From positions 1 through 64,000 of the forward strand of contig NZ_JANINT010000010.1 of NCBI RefSeq assembly GCF_024509035.1: a DNA stretch of 64,000 nt. Reading direction: 5' to 3'. The stretch comes from Nocardioides sp. (GTDB lineage Bacteria > Actinomycetota > Actinomycetes > Propionibacteriales > Nocardioidaceae). How positions within the stretch are numbered: the stretch's first letter is position 1; the number at the start of each line of letters is the position of its first letter. Below are positions 20,315 through 29,412 of the stretch, one piece after another. Under the pieces are notes generated by a model. The model was given only the letters and a program-made list of their open reading frames with translations. It did not search any database and had not been told where the DNA came from. The translations under genes were made by a program, and so were the position numbers.

Positions 20315-20388
20315 CTGTAACGCCCGTTTACCCCACCTTCCCACCCCGTTGCAGTGGGGCGGGAAGGTGGGGTAACAGGGCGTTACAG
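20315..20388. terminator. Long imperfect inverted repeat, 35-bp arms
   Basis: ctgtaacgcccgtttaccccaccttcccacccc...ggggcgggaaggtggggtaacagggcgttacag; three mismatches and two G.U pairs by base-by-base pairing. Confidence 0.8.
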
Positions 20389-21432
20389 CTGGGCGATGTC
20401 TGGCGGAGGCGCAGTGCTGTCGCGCACCACCAGCGTGGTGGGCAGGAGCACCCGCTCGGGCTCGCCGGGCTCCTGGCCGCGCATCCGCTGCAGGAGGGTC
20501 CGCACCGCCTCCTGCCCCTTGCTGGACACCTCCTGGTGCACGGTGGTCAGCTGCGGCCGGACGGCCGTCGCAAGGGGGGAGTCGTCGTAGCCGACGACCG
20601 AGAGGTCCTCGGGGATCCGGAGGCCGAGGGACTCCGCGACCCGCATCGTCGCGACCGCGAAGGCGTCGGAGAAGCACAGGACGGCGGTCGGTCGGTCGGG
20701 ACGGTCGAGCAGCTCGCGCGCGATGTCCTCGACCGCGACGTGCGGCCGGAACTTCGCGGTGCGCACGAGGGGCTCGAGGCCGGCGGGATCGAGGGCCTCG
20801 CGCCAGCCGAGCAGCCGCTCGCGGGCGGGTCGGTTGGCCGTGGGCAGGCCTTCGATGTCGAAGCCGCTGTCGAGATTGATGATGCCGATCGAGCGGTGCC
20901 CGAGGTCGACGACGTGCTGGGCCGCTGCGCGGGCGCCGTCCCGGTCGGCCACGTTGACGCTGGGAGCGGTGGGGGACGGGTCGCGGTCGACCGACACCAA
21001 CGGCAGGCCGCGCCGCTCGAGCCACTCGATGTCGGGGGAGGAGGCGTCGCAGATGTAGACGATCGCGCCGTCCATCGCGACGTCCCGCGCAGGGACGTAC
21101 GGACCGTCCGGCGTGCCGGACGTCAGGAGCGTGACCGCGAGGCCCTCGGTGTTGAGGGCATCGGCGACCGAGGTCAGGAACTCGGTGGCCACCGCGTCCT
21201 GGAAGGCGTCGCTCAGCTCGTCGGTGAGCAGCAGCCCGACCGAGCCGGTGCGTCCGCGCGCCAAGGCCCGGGCGGCCGGGTCGGGCCCGACGTACCCGAG
21301 CTCGTCGGCGGCCGCGAGGATGCGGGTGCGCAGCTCGGCGGAGAGCTGGTCGGGACGCGAGAACGCGTTCGAGACCGTCATCCGGCTGACGCCGACACGG
21401 TCGGCGATGGATTGCAGCGTCACCTTGGCCAT
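20383..21432 (-). CDS. LacI family transcriptional regulator
   Basis: MAKVTLQSIADRVGVSRMTVSNAFSRPDQLS N-terminal HTH; periplasmic-binding-like effector domain. Confidence 0.94.
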   Translation of the reverse strand: MAKVTLQSIADRVGVSRMTVSNAFSRPDQLSAELRTRILAAADELGYVGPDPAARALARGRTGSVGLLLTDELSDAFQDAVATEFLTSVADALNTEGLAVTLLTSGTPDGPYVPARDVAMDGAIVYICDASSPDIEWLERRGLPLVSVDRDPSPTAPSVNVADRDGARAAAQHVVDLGHRSIGIINLDSGFDIEGLPTANRPARERLLGWREALDPAGLEPLVRTAKFRPHVAVEDIARELLDRPDRPTAVLCFSDAFAVATMRVAESLGLRIPEDLSVVGYDDSPLATAVRPQLTTVHQEVSSKGQEAVRTLLQRMRGQEPGEPERVLLPTTLVVRDSTAPPPDIAQL

Positions 21433-21494
21433 GGCAGACCCAGTATCGCGGGTCCGCCCAGGCACGGGGTCCGGCACGTCGTTCGCCGCGCGCT

Positions 21495-21695
21495 TCAACC
21501 GTGCAGGCAGGCCTTGGTGGGCCGCGGCTCGACCCAGCGTGCGACCGCGCGCAGCTCGGTGGCGAGCAGGCTGCGCAGCGCCGCGGCGCGCGCCGTGCGC
21601 ACGCGCTCGAGGACGACGGGGGCGTCCGGACGGGCACTGAGGACCTCGGTGGTGGTGAGCCGGGTGGCGAGGTCGGCGGACAACAGGTCGTTCAT
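21495..21695 (-). CDS. Small hypothetical protein (66 aa)
   Basis: MNDLLSADLATRLTTTEVLSARPDAPVVLERVRTARAAALRSLLATELRAVARWVEPRPTKACLHG; promoter-like sequence immediately upstream. Confidence 0.5.
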   Translation of the reverse strand: MNDLLSADLATRLTTTEVLSARPDAPVVLERVRTARAAALRSLLATELRAVARWVEPRPTKACLHG

Positions 21696-21710
21696 GGCAG
21701 TTCCTTCGAG

Positions 21711-21781
21711 GCTGTACCGGTCAAGATCATCTGTACCGATACAGTAGCGCCGCGACCTTTACCGGTCAAGTGAAATCATCT
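21711..21781 (-). promoter_or_regulatory. Candidate regulated promoter with dyad and direct repeats
   Basis: Reverse strand: TTGACC-17 bp-TACTGT; dyad CTGTATCGGTACAG over the -10; repeated CTTGACCGGTA(A/C)AG. Confidence 0.5.
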
Positions 21782-21827
21782 CTGACGTTCGCGGGGGCCC
21801 GGGCGGGTCTCCGCCCGCGAACGTCAG
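21782..21827. terminator. Hairpin with 14-bp perfect stem downstream of amylase gene
   Basis: ctgacgttcgcggg...cccgcgaacgtcag. Confidence 0.8.
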
Positions 21828-21846
21828 GGACTATCCCGAGCCGGGC

Positions 21847-24633
21847 TCAGCCGGCCGGGGCCGGCTGCACCGACGGGACGTGGCTGACCTGGTCCCAGGT
21901 GAACACGTAGGTCCCGCCGCCGGTCGGCACGGACAGGGTGAGGTTGCCGCCGCCTGCGGCACCCCCGGCGCCGTAGTTGACGGTCCACGAGTCGTCGATG
22001 GCCACCTTCCACTCGTAGTCCCCCGCCGGGAGGGTGAACGTGCCGTGCCAGCGTCCGTCGGAGCTGTCGAAGCCCAGGTGGCTCGCGGCGCAGTCGGGCT
22101 GCCAGTCCCCGGGGCAGCCGATCTCGTCCTGCAGGCTGCCCGCCACCGTCACGGAGTCCACCGCGGGCTGTGGCTCGGCGGTGGTCACGGTGATCGGGGC
22201 GCTCGTGTCCTGCACCGCGCCGCGCTCGCGCAGGGTCGCGCGATAGCGCACCTGGGTGCCGAGCGGCAGGTCGCTGACGTCGTCGACGACGGTGTACGCC
22301 GGGGCCGAGCTGTCCGTGCCCAGGCTGGTCCACGGGCCACCGGAGACGCTGCGCTCGAACTCTACGGACTGCAGCGGTCGCTCCGGGTCGACGGTCGCGC
22401 TGACCGTGACCGGGTCGACGCTGCTGACCGTCCCGTCGTCCGCCGGCGCGGCCACGACGACCGTGGAGCGCGGCACCCGGGTGGAGCGGGCCTGGGTGCC
22501 GCGGGTGTGGCCGGCGTTGTCGAGGACGGCCGCGCGGTAGCTCACCCGGGTGCCGGGCGCGAGGCCGGAGACGTCGGGGAACACGCGGTAGGGCGCGTTG
22601 TCGTCGATGCCGATCGTCCGCCACGGGCCCGTGCCCACGCGCTGCTGGAAGGTGACCTCGTAGAACGACCTCCCTCGCACGGCCGCCGCCACCTGCATCC
22701 GGCCGCGTTCGATCGCCGACACGGCCGGCGCGCGCAGGGTGATGCCCGGCGCGCGGCGCTCGCGAGCGATCTCGTCGGTCGAGCGGTAGACCACGGTGGA
22801 GAGCGCGGGCACGGTGACGTCGAGGCGCCGCGCCCCGTCGCTCCTGCGCCGGGTCGGGCCGTCGCCGTAGATCTTCTCGAAGCCGCCCTTGCGGAGGTAC
22901 GTCGGGATCGGGGCGGACCGGGCCTGCTCGCTGTTGTTGAGCACGACGACGTACTCGGTGCGGCGGGCGCGGTCGACCCGCGAGAACGCGAACAGCCCCG
23001 GCCCGGATGAGGAGTAGCGGACCTGCTCGGCGCCGTCGCGCAGGGCGGGGTGGCGCTCGGTGAGCCGGGCGAGGCGACCGATCGCCTGGTAGAGCGGGGA
23101 GTCGGTCACGAAGTTGTCGTCCGCGCCGGTGCGGTCCGTGCCGATCTGGTCGTCGGCCTGGTACTCGGGGACCTGGCTGGCGAACATCGTCTGCCGTGCC
23201 AGCTGGTCGCCCCCGTTGCCGGTGAAGCCCTGCTCGTCGCCGTAGTAGACCACCGGGTTGCCGCGGGAGAAGTACATGAGCTCGTGGGCGAGCCGGTCGC
23301 GCGCGAGCAGCTCGGTGTCGTCGGCGTCGGGGTTGTCGGCCTTCAGGAAGTGGCCGATCCGGCCCATGTCGTGGTTGCCGAGGAACGTCGGCAGTGAGTA
23401 CGCGTTGGAGTCGCGGTCGGTGTACCAGTCGTCGTTGCGGAAGAACGTCGCGAGCGCGTCGGTCTCGCCGCTCTTCGAGGCGAAGCCGCGTGCGGCGTCC
23501 TGGAAGGGGAAGTCCAGCACGGCCTGCATCCGGTCGTGGGTCGTGTAGTGCGAGGTGAAGGCCTTCGCCGCTGCGTCGCTGCCGTCGAGGGCGACCTCGC
23601 CGAACATGAAGAAGTCGGGGTTGCCGTCCGCCGCCGCGATGCGCTGCATCGCCGGGCCGAACTGCTGCCAGAACTCGTCGTTGACGTGCTTCATCGTGTC
23701 GATGCGGAAGCCGTCGATGTCGAAGCCCTCGACCCAGGCGCGGTAGATGTCGATCATGCCGTCGACCACCTCCGGCTTCTCGGTGAAGAGGTCGTCGAGG
23801 CCGAAGAAGTCGCCGTACTGGCTGTCCTCGCCGGTGAACGTCGTGTTGCCCCGGTTGTGGTAGTTGGTGACGTCGTTGAGCCAGGCCGGCACCTTGAGGT
23901 CCTGCTCGCCCGCGTCGAGCTTCGGGGTGTAGGGGAACGAGGTCGCCGGGTCGAGTGCCGGGAAGCGCGACGTCCCCGCGAAGTCGCGGTCGTCGAACGG
24001 TGTGCCCGAGGCGTCGCGGTAGGGCTCGGCGTCCTTGGAGACGTACGCCGTGCGGTCGCCCTCGTCGTAGCCGATCACGTCGGCGGTGTGGTTGGTGATG
24101 ATGTCGAAGTAGACCTTCATGCCGCGCTGGTGGGCGGCGTCCACGAGGGCGCGGAGGTCCTGGTTGGTGCCCAGGTGCGGGTCGACGGTGGTGAAGTCGG
24201 TGATCCAGTAGCCGTGGTAGCCCGCCGACGGACCGTCCTCGAGCTGGACCGGCTTGTTCTTGAAGATCGGGGTCAGCCAGATCGCGTCGGTGCCGAGGCC
24301 CTGGATGTAGTCGAGGCGCGAGCGCAGGCCCGCGAGGTCGCCACCGTTGTAGAAGCCCTTGGCGGTCGGGTCGAAGCCGGTGACGTCGCGGTCGCCGGTC
24401 AGGCCGCCGGTGTCGTTGGTGGGGTCGCCGTTCTCGAACCGGTCGCCCATCACGAAGTAGAAGTCCTGATCGGTCACCCCGGGCCGGGGTGCGTGCTGGG
24501 CATAGCCCGCGGGGTGGCCGGGCCGGTCGGCGGCCGGGTGCGGCGCGCCCGCGGCACCGGCCGGGCCGGCGAGCCCGAGGCCGAGAACGGCGGCGACGAT
24601 CGCAGACAGTGGTGCGGTCGACAACAGGCGCAT
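21847..24633 (-). CDS. Secreted alpha-amylase family (GH13) glycosidase with C-terminal X25-like domain
   Basis: Signal peptide; GH13 motifs (DIITNHT, GFRIDTMKHV, FMFGEV, FLGNHDMGRIGHF); C-terminal GSLQDEIGCPGDWQPDCAASHLGFDSSDGRWHGTFTLPAGDYEWKVAIDDSW. Confidence 0.95.
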   Translation of the reverse strand: MRLLSTAPLSAIVAAVLGLGLAGPAGAAGAPHPAADRPGHPAGYAQHAPRPGVTDQDFYFVMGDRFENGDPTNDTGGLTGDRDVTGFDPTAKGFYNGGDLAGLRSRLDYIQGLGTDAIWLTPIFKNKPVQLEDGPSAGYHGYWITDFTTVDPHLGTNQDLRALVDAAHQRGMKVYFDIITNHTADVIGYDEGDRTAYVSKDAEPYRDASGTPFDDRDFAGTSRFPALDPATSFPYTPKLDAGEQDLKVPAWLNDVTNYHNRGNTTFTGEDSQYGDFFGLDDLFTEKPEVVDGMIDIYRAWVEGFDIDGFRIDTMKHVNDEFWQQFGPAMQRIAAADGNPDFFMFGEVALDGSDAAAKAFTSHYTTHDRMQAVLDFPFQDAARGFASKSGETDALATFFRNDDWYTDRDSNAYSLPTFLGNHDMGRIGHFLKADNPDADDTELLARDRLAHELMYFSRGNPVVYYGDEQGFTGNGGDQLARQTMFASQVPEYQADDQIGTDRTGADDNFVTDSPLYQAIGRLARLTERHPALRDGAEQVRYSSSGPGLFAFSRVDRARRTEYVVVLNNSEQARSAPIPTYLRKGGFEKIYGDGPTRRRSDGARRLDVTVPALSTVVYRSTDEIARERRAPGITLRAPAVSAIERGRMQVAAAVRGRSFYEVTFQQRVGTGPWRTIGIDDNAPYRVFPDVSGLAPGTRVSYRAAVLDNAGHTRGTQARSTRVPRSTVVVAAPADDGTVSSVDPVTVSATVDPERPLQSVEFERSVSGGPWTSLGTDSSAPAYTVVDDVSDLPLGTQVRYRATLRERGAVQDTSAPITVTTAEPQPAVDSVTVAGSLQDEIGCPGDWQPDCAASHLGFDSSDGRWHGTFTLPAGDYEWKVAIDDSWTVNYGAGGAAGGGNLTLSVPTGGGTYVFTWDQVSHVPSVQPAPAG

Positions 24634-24719
24634 GGTCCCTCCCGAGGGCGTGATGCGGATCACAGGGTGGCTGCAACCTATGGCGCACCGTCGACCACGG
24701 GCAAGCCGCGGGCCTCCCG

Positions 24720-25889
24720 TCAGGGTGCGACGCTGAGGGCGCCCGCGCCGCCACGGTCCAGCGAACGCGCGATCACCATCCGCTGGATCTGGTTGGTGCC
24801 CTCGAAGATCTGCATGACCTTCGCCTCGCGCATGTAGCGCTCGACCGGGAAGTCCCGGGTGTAGCCGTAGCCGCCGAGCACCTGGACGGCGTCGGTGGTG
24901 ACCCGCATGGCGTTGTCGGTCGCGACCAGCTTGGCGATCGAGGCCTCGCGCCCGTACGGCAGTCCGGCGTCCTTGAGCCGGGCGGCGTGCAGCACCGTGG
25001 CGCGGGCGGACTGCACGGCGGCCTCCATGTCGGCCAGCACGAAGGCCAGGCCCTGGTGGTCGATGATCCGCTGCCCGAACGTCTCCCGCTCCTGGGCGTA
25101 GGCCACGGCCCGGTCCAGGGCGCCCTGGGCCAGGCCGGTGGCGACCGCGGCGATGCCGAGCCGGCCGGCGTCCAGGCCGGCCAGGGCGATCTTGAGCCCG
25201 TCGCCCTCGGCGCCGAGGAGCCGGTCGGCGGACACGCGGACGTCGTCGAAGCGCATGGTCGCGGTCGCCGAGCCGGTCAGGCCCATCTTGTGCTCCGGCG
25301 GGTCGGCCGAGAGGCCATCGCTGTCGGCCGGCACCAGGAAGCAGGAGATGTCCCCGCGGGCGTCGCCGGTGCGGGCCATCACCTTGTAGAAGTCGGCGTG
25401 GCCGCCGTGGGTCGTCCACGCCTTCGCCCCGCTGATGACGTACTCGTCGCCGTCGCGCCGGGCGCGGGTGCGCATGGCGGCGGGGTCCGAGCCGGCGTGC
25501 GGCTCGGAGAGGCAGTAGGCGCCGAGCAGCTCGCCACCCAGCATCTCGGGGAGCCAGCGGGCGCGCTGCTCCTCGGTGCCGGCGGTCGCGAGCCCGAAGC
25601 AGCTGAGTGCGTGCACGGAGATGCCGACGCCGACGCTCGACCAGACGGCGCCGACCTCCTCGAGCACCTGGAGGTAGACCTCGTAGGGCTGGCCGCCCCC
25701 GCCGTGCTCCTCGGGGTAGGGCAGGCCCAGGAGGCCGGTGCGACCGAGCATCCGGAACACCTCGCGGGGGAAGGTCTCGGTCGCCTCGGCCTCGGCGGAG
25801 CGCGGGGCCAGCTCGTCGGCGGCGATCTGGCGCACGAGCGCGATCAGGTCGACGGCCTCGTCGGTGGGCAGCATGCGGGTGGCGGGCAT
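24720..25889 (-). CDS. Acyl-CoA dehydrogenase
   Basis: LGAYCLSEPHAGSDPAAMRTRA, ERETFGQRIIDHQGLAFVLADM, VLGGYGYTRDFPVERYMREAKVMQIFEGTNQIQRMVIAR. Confidence 0.97.
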   Translation of the reverse strand: MPATRMLPTDEAVDLIALVRQIAADELAPRSAEAEATETFPREVFRMLGRTGLLGLPYPEEHGGGGQPYEVYLQVLEEVGAVWSSVGVGISVHALSCFGLATAGTEEQRARWLPEMLGGELLGAYCLSEPHAGSDPAAMRTRARRDGDEYVISGAKAWTTHGGHADFYKVMARTGDARGDISCFLVPADSDGLSADPPEHKMGLTGSATATMRFDDVRVSADRLLGAEGDGLKIALAGLDAGRLGIAAVATGLAQGALDRAVAYAQERETFGQRIIDHQGLAFVLADMEAAVQSARATVLHAARLKDAGLPYGREASIAKLVATDNAMRVTTDAVQVLGGYGYTRDFPVERYMREAKVMQIFEGTNQIQRMVIARSLDRGGAGALSVAP

Positions 25890-25930
25890 GAGTACCAGAG
25901 TACGTCGCGGAGTACTGATAGCGTCACGTC

Positions 25931-26497
25931 GTGCCGCCACCGCGCCATCAGCTGCTCGACGAGCTGATCGAGCTGTTCCTCGCCGAGGGGTTCCTGGAGT
26001 TCGGGATCGGGGACCTGGCGGCGCGGCTGCGCTGCTCGCGCTCGACGATCTACCGGGTCGCCGAGACCAAGGAGCAGGTCGTGCTCGCCGCGGTCCGCGG
26101 CTTCTTCCGCCGGGCGGCCGAGCGCATCGAGGCCCAGGTCGACGCCGAGCCGGACCCGGGCGCGCGGCTCTCGGTCTACCTGACCGCGGTCGCGGCCGAG
26201 CTCGCGCCCGCGTCCGAGCGGTTCTACGCCGACCTCCAGGCCTACGCCCCGGCCGCGGAGATCTACGAGGCCAACACCCGGTTGGCCGCCGAGCGGGTCC
26301 ACGACCTGGTGAGCGCCGGCGTGGTCGCCGGCGCGCTGCGACCGGTCCACGCCGGTTTCGTCGGCACCGCGGTGGCGCAGGTGATGACCGCGATCCAGGG
26401 TGGCCGGATCGCGGCCGGCTCGGGGCTGGCGGACGCCGAGGCCTACCGGGCGCTCGCGGACCTCGTCGTGCACGGGGTCGGGGGTTCCACTTCCTGA
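25931..26497 (+). CDS. TetR family transcriptional regulator
   Basis: QLLDELIELFLAEGFLEFGIGDLAARLRCSRSTIYRVAETKEQVV. Confidence 0.85.
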   Translation: MPPPRHQLLDELIELFLAEGFLEFGIGDLAARLRCSRSTIYRVAETKEQVVLAAVRGFFRRAAERIEAQVDAEPDPGARLSVYLTAVAAELAPASERFYADLQAYAPAAEIYEANTRLAAERVHDLVSAGVVAGALRPVHAGFVGTAVAQVMTAIQGGRIAAGSGLADAEAYRALADLVVHGVGGSTS

Positions 26498-26539
26498 GCA
26501 GGTCGCTGCGCGGCGTCCGGTCCTGAGAGAGTGCAGACC

Positions 26540-27217
26540 ATGAGCAACCTGCCGCCCTCCCTCGTTGACAAGACCGTCGCCGTGCTCGGCGGCACCGGAC
26601 CCCAGGGCCGCGGGCTCGCGCGCCGGTTCGCGGCGGCCGGACTGCCGGTCGTGATCGGCAGCCGCAGTGCCGAGCGGGCCGCCGCCACCGCCGAGGAGCT
26701 CGCCGCCGCGACCGGCGGCGCCGTGACCGGCGCCGACAACGCGGGTGCTGCGACCAGCGGTGACATCGTCGTGGTCGCCGTACCGTGGGACGGCCACGGC
26801 GAGCTGGTCGCCGGACTCGCCGGCGAGCTGGCCGGCAAGGTCGTCGTCGACTGCGTCAACCCTCTCGGCTTCGACAAGCAGGGCGCCTACGCGCTCGTCG
26901 TCGAGGAGGGCTCGGCGGCCCAGCAGGCGCAGGCGCTGCTGCCCGACAGCACGGTCGTCGGAGCGTTCCACAACGTCAGCGCGGTCAAGCTCGAGGACCC
27001 CGAGGTCACCTCGGTCGACACCGACGTGCTGGTGCTCGGCGACGTCCGCGAGGCCACCGACCTGGTCCAGGACCTGTGCGACACGATCCCCGGAGTCCGC
27101 GGGGTGTACGGCGGGCGGCTGCGCAACGCCCACCAGGTCGAGGCGCTCACCGCGAACCTGATCAGCGTCAACCGCCGCTACAAGGCCCACGCCGGCGTCC
27201 GGGTCACCGACATCTGA
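26540..27217 (+). CDS. npdG: NADPH-dependent F420 reductase
   Basis: VAVLGGTGPQGRGLARRFAAAGLPVVIGSRSAERA...; VVAVPWDGH; VGAFHNVSA. Confidence 0.9.
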   Translation: MSNLPPSLVDKTVAVLGGTGPQGRGLARRFAAAGLPVVIGSRSAERAAATAEELAAATGGAVTGADNAGAATSGDIVVVAVPWDGHGELVAGLAGELAGKVVVDCVNPLGFDKQGAYALVVEEGSAAQQAQALLPDSTVVGAFHNVSAVKLEDPEVTSVDTDVLVLGDVREATDLVQDLCDTIPGVRGVYGGRLRNAHQVEALTANLISVNRRYKAHAGVRVTDI

Positions 27218-27338
27218 CGCTTCGGCCCCTGGTGTGCCAAAGATCACCCGGTCTGTGAGCCGTGAAGCCGAAATATTGTCCGGATCGACCTTCTTGAACG
27301 GGTAATCTTTCTGCTGCACCACCCCATAGACCCACCTC

Positions 27339-27380
27339 GCAGCGCGACCGCCGCACCCCTGGTGCCAGCGGTCGCGCTGC
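27339..27380 (+). promoter_or_regulatory. Leader hairpin upstream of PQ-loop gene
   Basis: gcagcgcgaccgc...gcggtcgcgctgc, 13-bp perfect stem, 36 nt before start codon. Confidence 0.55.
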
Positions 27381-27416
27381 ACGTTCGCGCGCCAGCGCGA
27401 GAAGCACGGAACGCCA

Positions 27417-28118
27417 GTGACCCTCTCCCTCACCACCCTCGTCGGTCTCGCCGGCACCCTGCTCGCCGTCGGCTACTCGGTCCCGCAGTTCAGCAAGCTG
27501 CGCCAGATGACCAGCGCCGCCGGGGTGAGCATCGCCGCGCTCGCCAACTCCACGATCAGTGGCGTCGCGTGGACGGTCTTCGGCATCCACGAGCGTGAGA
27601 TCTGGGTGGCGCTGCCGGCCGCCGTCTCCATCCCGGCGACCGTGGGCGCGGCGGTGCTCGCCTGGCTGCGCGGCGGCTCGCGTGACCGGATGTGGCTGCC
27701 GGTCGTCTGGCTGGTCACCCTGGTCCTCGCCGGGTTGTCCACGCCGTGGATCGGGACCGCGCCGGCGACGGTCGTCCTCGGCTGCTCGGTCGCCCTGCTG
27801 GTGACGCCCGCGGCGGTGACCGCGTGGCGCAGCCACGACGTCTCCGCGATCGCGGCGTCGGCCTGGGCGATGCTGATCCTCGATGCGCTGCTCGCCGGCG
27901 CGTACGGCATCCTCGCGGACATCGACGCGAACCTGATCTACGCCGCCGTCGCCACGATCGGGTCTCTCGCGATCCTGCTCCGGATCTCGATCCCGGCCCA
28001 CGTGCACGCCCGGCTGGTCCCCGTGCCCGTCGCCGGCCCCGTCGCCGGCCCCGTCGCCGTCCCCACCGAGGGCCTCGACCCGGACGTCAGCCGCGAGGAC
28101 CTGAGCCTGGTCGCCTGA
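27417..28118 (+). CDS. PQ-loop / SemiSWEET-like membrane protein
   Basis: LVGLAGTLLAVGYSVPQFSKLRQMTSAAGVSIAALANSTISGVAWTVFGI; C-terminal PVAGPVAGPVAVP repeat. Confidence 0.78.
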   Translation: MTLSLTTLVGLAGTLLAVGYSVPQFSKLRQMTSAAGVSIAALANSTISGVAWTVFGIHEREIWVALPAAVSIPATVGAAVLAWLRGGSRDRMWLPVVWLVTLVLAGLSTPWIGTAPATVVLGCSVALLVTPAAVTAWRSHDVSAIAASAWAMLILDALLAGAYGILADIDANLIYAAVATIGSLAILLRISIPAHVHARLVPVPVAGPVAGPVAVPTEGLDPDVSREDLSLVA

Positions 28119-28209
28119 GCCGGTGCCCCCGAGCCGATAGCCCCAGACGGTCGAGGGGGCGATCCGGTCTGCGGACCCCGCGAACGTCATGGAGCATCGC
28201 CGCCGGCGG

Positions 28210-28890
28210 TCAGCCCGAGCCGAACAGGCCCTCCATCACGGGGCGTACGCCGCCGCGGGAGTCGACCCAGCCGACCTCGGGCTCCAGGCGACGCACGACC
28301 CGGGCCGGGTTGCCGGCGACGACGGCGAAGTCCTCGACCTCGCCCCGGACGATCGCGCCCGCGGCGACCACGACGTTCTGGCCGATCGCGGTGCCTGGCA
28401 GGATGACCGCCCCGTGGCCGATCCACGACCCGGACCCGATCGAGACCGGCTGGTGCTGGCCGAACTGCTCCCCGATCGGCCGGGTGGGGTCCTGGTAGCC
28501 GTGGCTGGCGTCGGTGACGAACACGCTCTGGCCGAAGAAGACGGCCTCGCCGATCGTGATCGAGGTGTGGGCGGTGATGCTCACCCGGGCGCCGAGGACG
28601 GTGCGGTCGCCGATCACCAGCGCGCGCTCGGGCAGGTGCGGGTCGTCGGCGCCGTACCCCACCGAGAGGGTCGCGTGGCGTCCGACGAGCACCCCTGACC
28701 CGATGTGGATCGCGCGCGGGTTGAGCAGCGTCGCGGGCGGGAAGTCGATGCAGCTCCCGGCGCCGAAGGAGCCGAACTCGGCGGCCGCGCGGGTGCCGGG
28801 GACGATCTCGCCGGCGCGGTCCAGCCACCGCCACGCGGCATGGACCCCCCGGTTGAGGACGCGGTCGAGCGCGCGGGACAGCGGGTTCAC
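28210..28890 (-). CDS. Hexapeptide-repeat acyltransferase (LbetaH)
   Basis: IHIGSGVLVGRHATLSVGYG..., SIGSGSWIGHGAVILPGTAIGQNVVVAAGAIVRGEV. Confidence 0.87.
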   Translation of the reverse strand: MNPLSRALDRVLNRGVHAAWRWLDRAGEIVPGTRAAAEFGSFGAGSCIDFPPATLLNPRAIHIGSGVLVGRHATLSVGYGADDPHLPERALVIGDRTVLGARVSITAHTSITIGEAVFFGQSVFVTDASHGYQDPTRPIGEQFGQHQPVSIGSGSWIGHGAVILPGTAIGQNVVVAAGAIVRGEVEDFAVVAGNPARVVRRLEPEVGWVDSRGGVRPVMEGLFGSG

Positions 28891-28956
28891 GGGCGAAACG
28901 GTAGTGATCGTCGGTCCCGCGGGCGAGCGTTGGGCAGGTCTGACAGAGTTCTGGGC

Positions 28957-29412
28957 ATGAAGGCGGTCGTGCGCCGGGTCGCGCTGGAGGTCCTCGGCTG
29001 GGTCCTGGTGGTGGCCGGGATCGCGGCGCTCGTGCTGCCGGGGCCGGGCCTGCTGATGATCTTCGCGGGCCTGGTGATCCTCTCCCAGGAGTACGAGTGG
29101 GCCGAGCGCAGGCTCGAGCCGGTCAAGGTGCGGGCCCTGAGAGGCGCCGCCGAGAGTGTCGAGAGCTGGCGCCGGATCACGTTCTCGAGCCTGGTCGCGG
29201 TCGGACTGATCGCCTGTGGCGTGCTGTGGGTCTGGAGCCCGGAGCAGCCCGGGTGGTGGCCGCTCGCCGAGCGCTGGTGGCTGCCGGGCGGCGCGGCGAC
29301 GGGGGTCACCCAGGTCGCTTCGGGCCTGATCGCGATCGGTCTGATCGTCTACAGCTACCGCAGGTTCCAGGTGCGTGGAGAGCCGGTGCCCGAGCTGCCC
29401 GACGACGACTGA
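28957..29412 (+). CDS. PGPGW-family (TIGR02611-like) transmembrane protein
   Basis: LGWVLVVAGIAALVLPGPGLLMIFAGLVILSQEYEWAERRLEPVK. Confidence 0.82.
   Translation: MKAVVRRVALEVLGWVLVVAGIAALVLPGPGLLMIFAGLVILSQEYEWAERRLEPVKVRALRGAAESVESWRRITFSSLVAVGLIACGVLWVWSPEQPGWWPLAERWWLPGGAATGVTQVASGLIAIGLIVYSYRRFQVRGEPVPELPDDD

Noticed and set aside
21824-24754. 976-aa alternative-frame ORF over the amylase gene
   Set aside because: Same strand, wrong frame; PRRR/GRR-rich translation, whereas the adjacent frame encodes a clear GH13 enzyme.
28021-28070. gccggccccgtc repeats as a non-coding repeat element
   Set aside because: In-frame PVAGPVAGPVAVP low-complexity coding tail of the PQ-loop gene.
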